Positions 34,201 to 43,196 of a stretch of DNA of 64,000 bases are shown piece by piece. Origin of the DNA: Paenibacillus sp. FSL H7-0326. GTDB lineage: Bacteria; Bacillota; Bacilli; Paenibacillales; Paenibacillaceae. The notes below the pieces were generated by a model that was given only the letters and a program-made list of their open reading frames with translations, was not told the origin of the DNA and ran no database searches. Where the stretch lies: contig NZ_MPVN01000001.1 of NCBI RefSeq assembly GCF_001955535.1, positions 124,001-188,000 of the forward strand. The letters are read 5' to 3'. How positions within the stretch are numbered: position 1 is the first letter of the stretch; each line of letters opens with the position of its first letter. The translations under genes and the position numbers were made by a program.

Positions 34201-36909
34201 ATCCACTTCAAGAATAAACTTACCCTTCTGCGGGGCGAATTTGCGAAAAAATTCGGTACTACCAACCGCATTATCGTACAGTAATAGAGCTCTGTCTGAT
34301 GCATTTCCAGTCGTATCGGAAGGAATATCCTTCACCACAACTTTATGATCCGTGTCCTGCGGATTTGGCATAAAGGTATATTCAGCTGGAGTTGTATCGA
34401 TCGCTGTATCCTCGAAATTCTCATTAATATAATAGACCGTTCCCTGTTCTCCCTCTGGTATAGCGCTCGCTTCCTTAGAATTAAAGCTTGTGCCGCTGCT
34501 ATTCTCTGCCGTAACGATGTAATAGTAGATCAATCCTGGTGTTAGGTCCGCATCGTTATAAGCATTATCGACAATTCCCGTAGCGACCTCTGAATAGGGG
34601 CCTCCTGGAATCTCGCTTCGGTACACTGTATATCCTTGTGCCGTTGTAACTTCGTCCCAGTTAAGTTCAATTGATGTCAGCCCAGCGGTCGCCGTAAGTC
34701 CTGTAGGAGCTGTTGGGAAATCCGCGGCCACTGGGTTTACCGATGCATTGGAGAATACCGACGTATTATACTTGCTGTTGTCGTCATCCGCCTTGGAGGC
34801 GTCAACCGCCAGGCCAAAATAAACGGTCTCCCCCATAGAAATGGTAGCAGAATCAACGACCTTCCAATCCGTACCATTCTCTGAGATGAGTGATGTGATT
34901 TGGTCCCCAAGCCGAACGATTTTAACCCAATATGGAGTATTAATAAAATGCTCCGGCTCTTCTCTGGTCAATGGTTCACCCTCCGTGTTACGGGTCATGA
35001 TGATGCTCTTCTTACCATATTTGACATAAGAGACGAGCAGTGCAGCCATTTTAGCATTGGATTCCAGATTTTCGCGGATCATAACTCCCGCTTCTGCCCC
35101 ATCATCGGTACCTGTAATGCTCTCAACTCGAGCCACAATTTCCCCATTGCCAGTCAATTCCTGATAAGCAAAATGAAAATGGTCCTCTTCCCCGTCAATA
35201 TCTCCTGCAGACTTCAAGGTTACATCTGTATCTGCTTGTCCGAGCTGAGTATGGCCGGCAATTTCAGGTGCACCTATGTCTTCAGATTGCCATGGACTTA
35301 TATCTCCCGGCTTATTCACATGAACCGCTGCATTACTTGATTGTGTGGAAGTCCCGGAATCATCAATCGCTCGTACCGTTAGAAAATAGGTTCCATCCTG
35401 GACATTCTCCCAGTTTAATGAATAAGGTGCAGTGAGGTCCTCTCCAAGCTTGATATCATCTTGATAAAATTCCACCTTAGAAACAGTACCATCCGAATCA
35501 GAAGCGTCAGCCTGAATCTCCACCGTCGCTCCTTCCTCCACAATCATGTTGTCTGCAGGATAGTTGATCGAGACAGCTGGATTTATAGATCCATTGCCAA
35601 CGATCCCGTTTAAGTACATCTCAAGATTCGTATACCCTGATGAATGGATACCATTACGGTCCTCTGCATTAGACGGATTGAGTCCGTGTGCTAACTCCCA
35701 CTCGTTTGGCATGCCGTCATGATCATCATCTGCGAGTGTAGATACAGCTTCTTCAAACTCAAGGTATCCACCAACTTCTTTTGGAGAATTGATATGCTTC
35801 CCTGACCGGTTCTTCACATCGTGGACGACACGAGCGTCAATAGCATCCCTTCGTGGCAGAACGGCTCCTGCCTCTTGGAGCACTCGTTCATAAGCGGTCT
35901 CAGCAGTGTCTAGATTAATCGGATTCGGCATGGATACCGCCGTATTCAGCTTCGAATCCGGATTAGCGAGTTCCCCTACTCCGAGCCAGTTATTTGCAGT
36001 TACCTCAGGTGATCCGTCCATGATGTTACCGTCTACATATAGGCGAGTGTTCGCACTGACATCAAGGAAGATTTGATCTCTTACGGACCGATAAGTATTG
36101 GGACCATATTTATAGTAGTTATTTCTTAGATTATAATTGCCTTCCTCGCCGCCATAAGCGGAGAAGAAGCCCCAATTATAAATGATGTTATTAGAAGAGT
36201 CTGTGGGGAAATCCGGCGATCCGGCAAATCTCGGATTACGGCTTACATTATGGGCGATCAGATTATGATGAAATGTTGCATTGTTGCCGCCCCAAATACC
36301 TGCATAACCGTGCCTGCCTTTTTGATGGGAGGTCATTAGCATACTCTCTGATATGATGGACCACTGTACTGTCGTGTTCTCATTGACATACATACTGAGC
36401 ACTTCATCTACCGACCAGCTGAATGAGCTATGATCGATAATGATATCCTTGTGATATCGGCTGCCAAAAGCATCATCCTCGCTGGGATATCGATCTCCAA
36501 GCCTAAATCTCATATATCGAACAATAACATTATCTGCCTCAATCGTTGTTGCATAGTCAGACACGGTCACACCTTCACCTGGTGCGGTCTGACCTGCAAT
36601 TGTTAGATTTGAGCCTGTAATTTTAAGCGGTGTTTCAAGATGAATCGTTCCACCAACCTTGAACACAACCGTCGTATTATCTCTGCTGACTGCTTCCCTA
36701 AGTGAACCCGGTCCGGAATCTGCAAGCGTAGTGACTTCGTAAACTTCGCCTCCTCTGCCACCGGAAGTATACATTCCTCCACCTTCCGCTCCCGGAAATG
36801 CCGGCAGTCGTTCATCTTGCACAGCCGGTGCTGTTTCTGCAGATGTAATGCCCGTCAATGAAGTCACGAGCATAGATGCGGCCAGTATACCTGACACTAT
36901 TTTTTTCAT
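31228..36909 (-). CDS. Secreted multi-domain pectinase: pectate-lyase-like plus pectin methylesterase
   Basis: 1893 residues with a signal peptide (1-25). About 35-390 is a PL1-type parallel beta-helix (AFPGAEGGG, PGSLREAV, IIDHSSFSWSVDE, FHHNLIAHNVSRNPRF). About 392-435 is an Asp-rich calcium-type segment (DDDHDGMPNEWELAHGL). An Ig-like domain follows (447-530), a DUF1349-like beta-sandwich (540-728), one FN3 (731-820), a LamG-like sandwich (824-1030) and four FN3 domains (1034-1390). About 1394-1684 is a CE8 pectinesterase with the catalytic motifs QAVAL, GHQDTL, DFIFGN and LGRPW. A cadherin-like domain (1690-1775) and a terminal Ig-like domain end the protein. Demethylation by CE8 creates the substrate that pectate lyases cut, so both steps sit on one chain. 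No sortase or SLH anchor is visible. Confidence 0.9.
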   Translation of the reverse strand: MKKIVSGILAASMLVTSLTGITSAETAPAVQDERLPAFPGAEGGGMYTSGGRGGEVYEVTTLADSGPGSLREAVSRDNTTVVFKVGGTIHLETPLKITGSNLTIAGQTAPGEGVTVSDYATTIEADNVIVRYMRFRLGDRYPSEDDAFGSRYHKDIIIDHSSFSWSVDEVLSMYVNENTTVQWSIISESMLMTSHQKGRHGYAGIWGGNNATFHHNLIAHNVSRNPRFAGSPDFPTDSSNNIIYNWGFFSAYGGEEGNYNLRNNYYKYGPNTYRSVRDQIFLDVSANTRLYVDGNIMDGSPEVTANNWLGVGELANPDSKLNTAVSMPNPINLDTAETAYERVLQEAGAVLPRRDAIDARVVHDVKNRSGKHINSPKEVGGYLEFEEAVSTLADDDHDGMPNEWELAHGLNPSNAEDRNGIHSSGYTNLEMYLNGIVGNGSINPAVSINYPADNMIVEEGATVEIQADASDSDGTVSKVEFYQDDIKLGEDLTAPYSLNWENVQDGTYFLTVRAIDDSGTSTQSSNAAVHVNKPGDISPWQSEDIGAPEIAGHTQLGQADTDVTLKSAGDIDGEEDHFHFAYQELTGNGEIVARVESITGTDDGAEAGVMIRENLESNAKMAALLVSYVKYGKKSIIMTRNTEGEPLTREEPEHFINTPYWVKIVRLGDQITSLISENGTDWKVVDSATISMGETVYFGLAVDASKADDDNSKYNTSVFSNASVNPVAADFPTAPTGLTATAGLTSIELNWDEVTTAQGYTVYRSEIPGGPYSEVATGIVDNAYNDADLTPGLIYYYIVTAENSSGTSFNSKEASAIPEGEQGTVYYINENFEDTAIDTTPAEYTFMPNPQDTDHKVVVKDIPSDTTGNASDRALLLYDNAVGSTEFFRKFAPQKGKFILEVDMTSPGWPGTSTVLNLQDETGSKTALSIQLRKPTAPVAEPDYTLVYKRNGADYKLTDPLVNNQWYNLRLVTNVAAKTADIYLDNQLVADDAPLEADLTASGIGRISTKTPGTGKGTIYYDNLKVYVEPVESPKGLTAVPGNEKAQLQWTAAEGASTYSIKRSMTEGGPYETVTSGITDVSYIDEDLVNNTTYYYVVTAVGSTGESGPSNEVTVTPSSAAIRPDAPAGITISARSTQADLNWQGVDHAISYTIKRSTDPEGPFETVASKVSSTSYRDGGLDNGTTYYYVISAVSIGGEGENSEAVTVIPTAQLSTPTVTAAPLPNGAELHWESLDGASSYEVRRSDTAEGAYNLIGTVSESTYLDSGLMNGVPYYYRVTAVNDQTRSLESAAVGIRPSANDGTPAAPSGFTTEPAAESVILNWNSVSEATYYSIKRSSSENGPYELVVSDLTETSYTDSGLTNGVPYYYIITATNAVGEGASSVTLKEVPAQVIVVAKDGTGQYSNVQDAINAVPSNSPTQTVIKIKDGIYREKISVPSDKINLRFIGESREGTILIYGDSASTLDGNGNPLGTSNSYSFRVLANDFTAERLTIQNDAGIDAGQAVALYANADRLTFRDVSLRGHQDTLYANNGRHYYKDSYIEGTVDFIFGNASAVFENSDIHSLRNGYVTAASTGAGKPGYVFINSRITADPGITGVTLGRPWRADANVIYVNSYLGEHISPEGWNNWGNVNNETTARYGEYASYGPGANPKSRYRWTKQLTLEEAAWYTPANILSGSDGWNPVDSIDLANSNRELEALNVDGVAIPDFDPQVTAYQVELEAQSEIPIVTATAQSEKSVISIEQAENVPGSAVIHVTSQDGGVKIYEIEFVIGEDEVPPVLQLEVDKPVLKARGHRMENIRVTANAADEESGIASITLVSITSNEPDNGKGDGNTNDDIQGAEYGTSDYEFELRAERSGAGSGRVYTITYEAADYAGNRTTATVTVTVEH

Positions 36910-37042
36910 AAGCTTCCTCCTTTAAGTTGCAGCTTCATCATCTGCCTGGTTCATTTCTTTACTTGTTCAATATAATCACCCCTTTCAAGGGCTATCTGAT
37001 CCAATTATGAATGATGAATGCGCTATTAAATCATGAGATTAG

Positions 37043-37090
37043 AATGATGCCCGAACCGTTAAGAGAATGTCACACTTTTCGGGCATCATT
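37043..37090 (-). terminator. Long-stem hairpin after binding-protein gene
   Basis: AATGATGCCCGAA (37043-37055) pairs over 13 bases with TTCGGGCATCATT (37078-37090) across a 22-base loop. It lies 25 bases beyond the stop of the binding protein at 37115. The T tail on the minus strand is poor (CTAATCTC), so it could be a transcript-stabilising hairpin as well as a terminator. Confidence 0.65.
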
Positions 37091-37114
37091 GATTGCACAT
37101 GCTATTCTCTTTTC

Positions 37115-38620
37115 TTAATTGTTTACCGCTTTATAAGCAGCTTCGTATTCTGAGATGATCTGATCTCCTCCGCTCTTTCTCCATCTTTGAACCTGCTGCT
37201 TAAATTCATCCACATTGATATCTCCCAGAATATATTTATAGGTCGCATCTGTAATGATTTTTTGAAGCTCAGACCCTTGTGAGGAATAGGTATCAGACTC
37301 TAGCGAGTATAAAGGGTTGAGTACAGCAAAGGTGGCGTTTTCTTGAATGAGCCTTCCAGCCTCTGTTTTCAGCGGATCATTATCGTGAACTTCATAGCCG
37401 GGCTCCTTCGGTCTGGAGGACGCAAACGGCTGTACCTCCTGTTCCCACAATTTTTGATTAATAATGGTTACCGATTTATCTTCATTCATTGAATAATGCA
37501 TACCTTCAATACCATAAGTCATTAGCGTGTACACTTCTTCAGACATTACATCGTTCACAAATTGAAGAATTCGCTTCAGCTCCTGTTCGTCCTTTACTTC
37601 CGATTTAGGAAAAGCTAGGAGTCCTCCTACCCCATTACTCGTTGACCAGATGGCACGATCACTTTCGTTTCCTGTAGATGTGATATCGTTTACCATGACA
37701 AGCTCCATGTTGTCCTGAACCCCTTTGGCAGAATTAAGCAGGTTTTTAGAGTCAAAAAGAGCCCCAACATAAATGCCTGCTTTCCCTTGAGAGAAGCCCT
37801 GCTGTTGATCTGATTTGGCTGTCACTGCAAAGCTTTGATTAATGTAACCGCCTTCATAAAGTTGTTTCATAAAATCCATCGTTTTCAAATAACCTTCTGT
37901 TTCGAACTCGGGAGTGACCTTGCCATCATCGCTGACAGCCCAGCTGCTAGGTGTTCCAAAATAAGATCCGAGCGTCTTAAATGCTCCAAAGACGAGATCA
38001 CTTCGATCGATAAAACCGGTCGTATCCTTCACACCATTGCCATCCGGATCTTGCTCTGTAAATGCTTTTGCCACTTCCATTAGTTCATCTGTCGTCTGTG
38101 GTACAGACATCCCTAACGTATCGAGCCAATCCTTACGTAAGATCACACCGTTTCTGGCCACATCCTTTTGCATCGGAATACCGTATAGCTTTCCTTCAAT
38201 AGACGCTGAATTTCTCATATCCTGTGAGATAGCTCCCAAATTCGGGAATTCATCCAAGTAGGGACTAACTTCCCAAAAAACCCCCGCTTTTAAAGCATTA
38301 CGAACCGATGAATTCTCCAGCATCGTGAGTGATACAATGTCGGCTAAAGAGTCAGAGGCAAGCGAGGTATTGATTCGCTCTTCTTTTGAGGAATCGGGTA
38401 CCCAAGCAAAATCAATGTTTGCCTGTGTTACTTCTTCGATTTTGCTCAGCACAGTATCCGTTGGAGGCGATGGTGCATGCAAGATATTCATCCAGCTGAT
38501 ATTTACCATACCGTCTTCATTACTCGATGACTCTTGAGCGGAATTTGTTTCACCGCAAGCGGTTAACAACAGCGAGCCGCATAAGACCAATGCCGCACAC
38601 TTCATCAACTTCGTATTCAT
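37115..38620 (-). CDS. Orphan sugar-binding lipoprotein
   Basis: A 501-residue solute-binding lipoprotein of LplA type. The signal peptide (1-21) ends in the lipobox LTAC. NTSLASDSLADIVSLT, EQDPDGNGVKDTTGFI and KAGIYVGALFDSKNL are family features, and the C-terminus has the DEFKQQVQRWRKSGGDQI ending also seen in the binding protein at 11250 (LQLGGDQI). No permease gene is adjacent; upstream is a terminator and downstream the giant pectinase. It may feed a transporter encoded elsewhere, or act as a pectin-fragment sensor. Substrate inferred only from the pectinase next to it. Confidence 0.88.
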   Translation of the reverse strand: MNTKLMKCAALVLCGSLLLTACGETNSAQESSSNEDGMVNISWMNILHAPSPPTDTVLSKIEEVTQANIDFAWVPDSSKEERINTSLASDSLADIVSLTMLENSSVRNALKAGVFWEVSPYLDEFPNLGAISQDMRNSASIEGKLYGIPMQKDVARNGVILRKDWLDTLGMSVPQTTDELMEVAKAFTEQDPDGNGVKDTTGFIDRSDLVFGAFKTLGSYFGTPSSWAVSDDGKVTPEFETEGYLKTMDFMKQLYEGGYINQSFAVTAKSDQQQGFSQGKAGIYVGALFDSKNLLNSAKGVQDNMELVMVNDITSTGNESDRAIWSTSNGVGGLLAFPKSEVKDEQELKRILQFVNDVMSEEVYTLMTYGIEGMHYSMNEDKSVTIINQKLWEQEVQPFASSRPKEPGYEVHDNDPLKTEAGRLIQENATFAVLNPLYSLESDTYSSQGSELQKIITDATYKYILGDINVDEFKQQVQRWRKSGGDQIISEYEAAYKAVNN

Positions 38621-38775
38621 TCGAACTCCCCTTTTCTTAATGGATAATTAATTGGATTTTATCATACGAGGAGCCGAGAAATTGGACATAGAACATTCAA
38701 AATTGGCCAAAAATTGCGCTGTAACGAATCCAGTAACTTGACATCATTGTTCTCTTCATACCTATAACAACAAAA

Positions 38776-38823
38776 AAAAGTGAAAGTTCGAAAGAGTTTA
38801 ATCTTTCCGAAGCTTTCACTTTT
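38776..38823. terminator. Bidirectional terminator
   Basis: AAAAGTGAAAG (38776-38786) pairs with CTTTCACTTTT (38813-38823); an inner TTCG-AAAGA / TCTTT-CCGAA pairing extends the hairpin. The minus strand then reads a run of eight T residues, so it terminates the UPF0303 gene that stops at 38833. Confidence 0.85.
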
Positions 38824-38832
38824 CAGGTACGA

Positions 38833-39300
38833 CTATGCTAAGAATCTTCTAAGCGCACCAATCAGCAAATCATGATCCTCTTGATCAGGCAAGCCCGATA
38901 CCGTAATGGTACCAACTTGTCCTATTTCGTTAATGGTGAGGGGAAAACCACCGCCTGCAGCAACATAATCAGCAAATGGAAGTCCATAGTCATCTTCAAG
39001 ATTCTTTCCTTCTTCACGCAATTGCAGTGCCACGTGCCAGGAGCTCATACCAAAATGCTGGACGACATTATTTTTCCGACGAATCCATTGCTCGTTATCG
39101 GCCGATGTACCCTCCATCGCATGACTGAACAGCCTCTGTCCGGAACGATATATTTCCACCGTGATGCTCTTATTCACTCTCTTGGCTTCTTCAATAATGG
39201 TCAAACCCAATTTCAATGCGGTTTCGTTCGTAAAAGAAGGAAACCGCAGCTCCTCTTCCTCGAGCTCCATCTGTTTAATTCGTTCACTGATCTCCAGCAT
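38833..39300 (-). CDS. UPF0303 / heme-degrading-domain-like protein
   Basis: A 155-residue protein from ATG 39300, placed eight bases after GAGGAG (two earlier in-frame starts lie too close to it). FPSFTNETALKLGLTIIEEA, FSHAMEGTSADNEQWIRRK, YVAAGGGFPL and GTITVSGLPDQEDH are characteristic of UPF0303, related to the GlcG/HbpS fold sometimes named heme-degrading domain. It is cytoplasmic. The cellular role in bacteria is not established. It appears to be a single-gene unit between two hairpins and has no visible link to the Shango genes upstream. Confidence 0.85.
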   Translation of the reverse strand: MLEISERIKQMELEEEELRFPSFTNETALKLGLTIIEEAKRVNKSITVEIYRSGQRLFSHAMEGTSADNEQWIRRKNNVVQHFGMSSWHVALQLREEGKNLEDDYGLPFADYVAAGGGFPLTINEIGQVGTITVSGLPDQEDHDLLIGALRRFLA

Positions 39301-39615
39301 GCTCATCACTCCTCATGAATTGTTAAATATGTATTTGGGTATGGAATGTACTATCTAAGAAAATCGTATCACGAAGAGCTGCATTTGTCCCAGAGAAAAT
39401 TTTTATTACAGGATCATACTATTAAAATGAAATTTCTATCATCATTTATAAGACAACTTGGTTTACATAATATTTATTACGAAAATAATGGTTGTTCCTT
39501 ATTAGTTAAGTATTTAAATGTTCAACGTAAAACAGTGTGACCTTTTATAAGATCACACTGTCCAAAAAATACATATCACATTTTTAAATATCTTCCTGCT
39601 ATTTAGAATAATCCT
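39301..39615. other. Intergenic region with terminator of the Shango operon
   Basis: A 315-base A+T-rich stretch without a credible gene. ACAGTGTGA (39532-39540) pairs with TCACACTGT (39553-39561); on the minus strand TGTTTTACG follows, so it is the likely terminator of the operon ending at 39616. The remainder should hold the promoter of the UPF0303 gene, but I see no clear -35/-10 pair. Confidence 0.6.
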
Positions 39616-41820
39616 CTATTTATTGTTTATGCCCAACGTCTGTGCTAGACCCGCAACATCAAGCCCATCCACACTAAAGGCACTTCGCACAAGCTGAGGA
39701 AATACGAATTCATCATATTTTCCTAAATATGGGGCTTCCTCCGGCTTCAGTAACAGGCTGGGGTCCTCAAGATTTAACAGCTCTTCGCTAATCGCATGAT
39801 GCATGGTTATCGGATCTGTTTTGCCTGAAACGACCATATAGTAAGGTTCCATAGGGACGATAGATCGTAAATTCAATCGCTGGGATAAATTATGCTTAAG
39901 CAGCCGCTCCAAGGTACGAAACTGCTTGCTCCCCGCCCATGGCAGAATGAAGAGAGAATCTCCTCCCGCAGGTATAATCATGCTGTTTAGCAGTCCACTT
40001 TCCCGAGCCAGTCTTCGAGCTCGCTCAAGCCGATTAACTGCGCCTGCAGCCAGATAAGGGTATATGGTGCTGCCTGCCAAGACCTCTCGCATCTTCTGCA
40101 TGACTTTGGTGTGGATATCTCCTCCTGCACCGAGCCATAGTGTATCGACCTTGCCCTTAGCTGATTTGACATACAGTGCTTTGTGCTTCACATCAACCTC
40201 TTCGACCTTCCAGAGCTTACCTGCTAGAGAGAAACAATAGCCAGGAGGCGGTACTGTTGTAATTGATCCGATTTCTTCCGACCCATTATATACAACATGT
40301 TCCTCATCATCCTTGAAGACTGCGTAGAACCGGTAATTGTTCACAATCTTCTCGCCGCCCAGTCCGATGATCAGGCTTCCCTCCTCTGTGCGCTGAATAT
40401 GATCCGTCTGTAGTAGATACGTAAGAAATTGTTTATATTCATTCGTGGAAATCTCCCTGAAGGCAGGCAGTGTAAGCACATGTCTCGCAAGCTCTGCCGG
40501 GGTCGCTTCCCCCATACTTTTTAGCGTACTCATTGTCTGATGATACAATACACCGACGGGCTTCTTCCGAACGTCCACAGGTTCTACCCACTTGTCCCGT
40601 AGATACAATTCGATCACAGCTATAGCACGCAGCAGTGTCCACGGCATCCGAGCAGGAAGCTGTGCTTCTTCATCTTCTTCCTCAGGAATGAGGAACATCA
40701 TCTCAGACGCCTGATCCTCTCTACGGCCAGAGCGTCCAAGACGCTGAACGAAGCTGGAACTGCTGTACGGCGCTCCGAGCTGAATGACCCGCTCTAGTTC
40801 ACCAAGATCAATGCCAAGCTCCAATGTAACCGTCGCAGCAGCCACGGCAGGTCCCTCTCCTGTCTTCAGTGCAGCTTCGGTTTCTTCTCGCAGCATGGCG
40901 GAAATACTGCCATGATGGACGTGGAAAACATCGCGCTGCTCCCGTTTAGCAGCGATCCGTCTTAGCTCAAGCGTAGTTAGTTCTGCATCTGATCTGCTGT
41001 TGGTAAACACGAGTGCTTTCTTCAGATGAGTTACATCATATATGAATTGATGATAGGCCTGCTTGGCCAGCTCTAACTGCTCTGCCTGCTTCTCATCCCG
41101 GGCATCCGGCAGGGAGAAATGCTCAACAGACAGCCTCAGCTTTCTTCCTCCTTGTGGAGAAACCACTTCAGTGGATATTGCTGTTCCTGCACCAAGCCAT
41201 CCTGCAGCCGATTCATAATCGCTTAAGGTGGCCGACAAGCCGATCCGACGTGGTGAACAGGAAGCCATCCGCTCTATCCTTGTCATCTGACTCAGAACCT
41301 GTATACCTCGATCGGCTCCCATAAAGGCATGAACCTCATCGATAATAATGTATCTTAAATCATGAAACAGGGCTGGAATCGCATTGGGCCGATTCATAAG
41401 CAATCCTTCTAATGATTCCGGCGTAATCTGCAAGACACCCGAAGGCTTCTGCATCAGCTTGGTCTTCTCTGCTTGCGAAACATCCCCATGCCAATGCCAT
41501 ACTGGTACATTACCTTCCTTCAGGAGATCGCTTACGCGCTCGAACTGGTCGTTAATCAGCGCCTTTAACGGTCCGATGTAGAGTATCCCTACGGATTCTG
41601 GAGGATGATTATACAACTCTGTTAGTGCGGGAAAAAAAGCGGCTTCAGTCTTCCCCGAAGCGGTACCCGAAGCAATCAGCAAATGATTCGGTGTGTCAAA
41701 GATAACACGGCATGCTTCTACTTGTGCTTCACGGAGGGTTTCCCACCGCTTCTTGTATATAAATTCTTGAATGAACGGAGCCAGACGGGTAAAAGGATTG
41801 GGTGTCCGGTTCATGCTCAT
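39616..41820 (-). CDS. sngC: Shango defence helicase SngC (Lhr/BrxHI-like DEAD-box helicase)
   Basis: A 734-residue superfamily 2 helicase. Motifs are intact: Walker A ASGTASGKTEAAFF (about 50-63), Walker B YIIIDEVHAF, motif III GLSATLSDYESA, motif V ATVTLELGIDLG and motif VI QRLGRSGRR. The C-terminal half matches the DUF1998/Lhr-like extension of BREX helicase BrxHI. It overlaps the ATPase gene by four bases (ATGA). The gene order TerB protein, BrxD-like ATPase, helicase is that of the Shango anti-phage system, in which the helicase is thought to act on invading DNA. No truncation is seen. Confidence 0.88.
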   Translation of the reverse strand: MSMNRTPNPFTRLAPFIQEFIYKKRWETLREAQVEACRVIFDTPNHLLIASGTASGKTEAAFFPALTELYNHPPESVGILYIGPLKALINDQFERVSDLLKEGNVPVWHWHGDVSQAEKTKLMQKPSGVLQITPESLEGLLMNRPNAIPALFHDLRYIIIDEVHAFMGADRGIQVLSQMTRIERMASCSPRRIGLSATLSDYESAAGWLGAGTAISTEVVSPQGGRKLRLSVEHFSLPDARDEKQAEQLELAKQAYHQFIYDVTHLKKALVFTNSRSDAELTTLELRRIAAKREQRDVFHVHHGSISAMLREETEAALKTGEGPAVAAATVTLELGIDLGELERVIQLGAPYSSSSFVQRLGRSGRREDQASEMMFLIPEEEDEEAQLPARMPWTLLRAIAVIELYLRDKWVEPVDVRKKPVGVLYHQTMSTLKSMGEATPAELARHVLTLPAFREISTNEYKQFLTYLLQTDHIQRTEEGSLIIGLGGEKIVNNYRFYAVFKDDEEHVVYNGSEEIGSITTVPPPGYCFSLAGKLWKVEEVDVKHKALYVKSAKGKVDTLWLGAGGDIHTKVMQKMREVLAGSTIYPYLAAGAVNRLERARRLARESGLLNSMIIPAGGDSLFILPWAGSKQFRTLERLLKHNLSQRLNLRSIVPMEPYYMVVSGKTDPITMHHAISEELLNLEDPSLLLKPEEAPYLGKYDEFVFPQLVRSAFSVDGLDVAGLAQTLGINNK

Positions 41821-43178
41821 AGGTCAAACTCCGCGAGAAAGTCATCCAGGTCATCCGAAGGGCGTTCTTCCTTAGAAGAGACAGATACGGACCTAGACCC
41901 GGCACGATTTTCACTCTCCTGTTCACGGTCAGACAGCAGCTCTTCAAAGGCCGTTTCTGGATGCTGATGCAGTGTATGAAGCAGGTCCATGAAATCACGA
42001 ATCACTTCTCGTGTCGTCAGAAGCTGTTCTGCTCCCAGTCTGCCAACTGCAGCCTGCATGAAGGTTATCAGCTGCTCATTGGACAGCTGAGCTTCATATT
42101 GGAAATGCATCGCGTGAATCTCACGCAATTTTTGCAGCAGGATGAGTATCTCCTCATTCGACAGCATTTCAAGCTTAAGAATGGGAGAAGTGTATGTCTT
42201 TAGCAAGCCTCCGCCATAACGACCGTCGATTAGACGAGATCGCAGTGCTTCATAGCTGAACAGCCCTCTTCGTTCATCCTCAACAAACTGTGGCGTGCCT
42301 CCCATGTATATGCCTAAATGCTCTGCTTTGCCCTGCATCGTATCGTTAAACATCGTCAGCAGCTTCTCGTAGTTACTGTGCCGGGATATACTGTTCGTAA
42401 TCTTGTACAGGTTTACACCTTCATCTATAAATAACAGCAGTCCCTTGTAACCAATCTTGGCTATAAACTCGCTCCACAGCTTCATATAATCATACCAATT
42501 GTCATCATCTATAATGACAGATACGCCGAGCTCCTTGCGGGCTTCCGTCTTGGTCGTATATTCACCGCGCAGCCAGCGAAGTGAAGCACCCTTGAGATCA
42601 TCATCCGTCAGCTTGTAACCGTTCCAATAAGCAGCGAGCACCTTGGCAAAATCAAATCCATGTACCAGGTTCTGCATTTCATTGGCAACAGCATAGATCT
42701 GGACCTCAACCTTCTGGGTGATCGCGGGATCATCCGGCTTAAGTCCGAACTCTAGCATCAGATCCTGCTGAATCGCAGCGATCCATTTCTGCAGTATAGC
42801 CTCCAGTGCGCCGCCATCTGGACGGGTCTTGGTGGATAAATGTGTCATTAGTTCCCGGTAAGTGGCCAGTCCCTGCCCTTTAGTACCGACCAGACGACGC
42901 TCCGGGGACAGATCCGCGTCAGCAACGACAAAATCTCGGTCCATCGCATAGTTGCGGATCATTTGGAGCAAGAAGCTCTTGCCGCTTCCGTATCTTCCCG
43001 TAATCAAACGGAAGGCTGCGCCGCCTTCGGCAATATTGTCCATATCTCTCAAGATCGATTCGACCTCAGGTTTGCGCCCAACAGCAATATGTTCAAGTCC
43101 GACTCTGGGGACTACGCCTGCAGTTAATGAGTTTACAAGCGCCGTCGTCAGACGTTTTGGAATTTTCAATGATTTCAT
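41817..43178 (-). CDS. sngB: Shango defence ATPase SngB (DUF2791, BrxD-like)
   Basis: A 453-residue P-loop ATPase of the DUF2791 family, related to BrxD of BREX systems. Walker A is ITGRYGSGKSFLLQMI (about 58-73) and Walker B LLLFIDEGVNLYK (about 243-255). The opening IPKRLTTALVNSLTAGVVPR and the GRKPEVESILRDMDNIAEGG segment are family hallmarks. An acidic tail (DDLDDFLAEFDL) ends the protein. It lies 18 bases after the TerB gene and overlaps the helicase start by four bases, indicating one operon and probably a stoichiometric complex. It is intact, so any loss of function would come from the broken first gene. Confidence 0.88.
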   Translation of the reverse strand: MKSLKIPKRLTTALVNSLTAGVVPRVGLEHIAVGRKPEVESILRDMDNIAEGGAAFRLITGRYGSGKSFLLQMIRNYAMDRDFVVADADLSPERRLVGTKGQGLATYRELMTHLSTKTRPDGGALEAILQKWIAAIQQDLMLEFGLKPDDPAITQKVEVQIYAVANEMQNLVHGFDFAKVLAAYWNGYKLTDDDLKGASLRWLRGEYTTKTEARKELGVSVIIDDDNWYDYMKLWSEFIAKIGYKGLLLFIDEGVNLYKITNSISRHSNYEKLLTMFNDTMQGKAEHLGIYMGGTPQFVEDERRGLFSYEALRSRLIDGRYGGGLLKTYTSPILKLEMLSNEEILILLQKLREIHAMHFQYEAQLSNEQLITFMQAAVGRLGAEQLLTTREVIRDFMDLLHTLHQHPETAFEELLSDREQESENRAGSRSVSVSSKEERPSDDLDDFLAEFDL

Positions 43179-43196
43179 ATTTGTTATTACCCCGTT

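Noticed and set aside
39346..39540. 64-codon plus-strand frame
   Set aside because: No ribosome-binding site, low-complexity composition, and its end lies inside the terminator hairpin.
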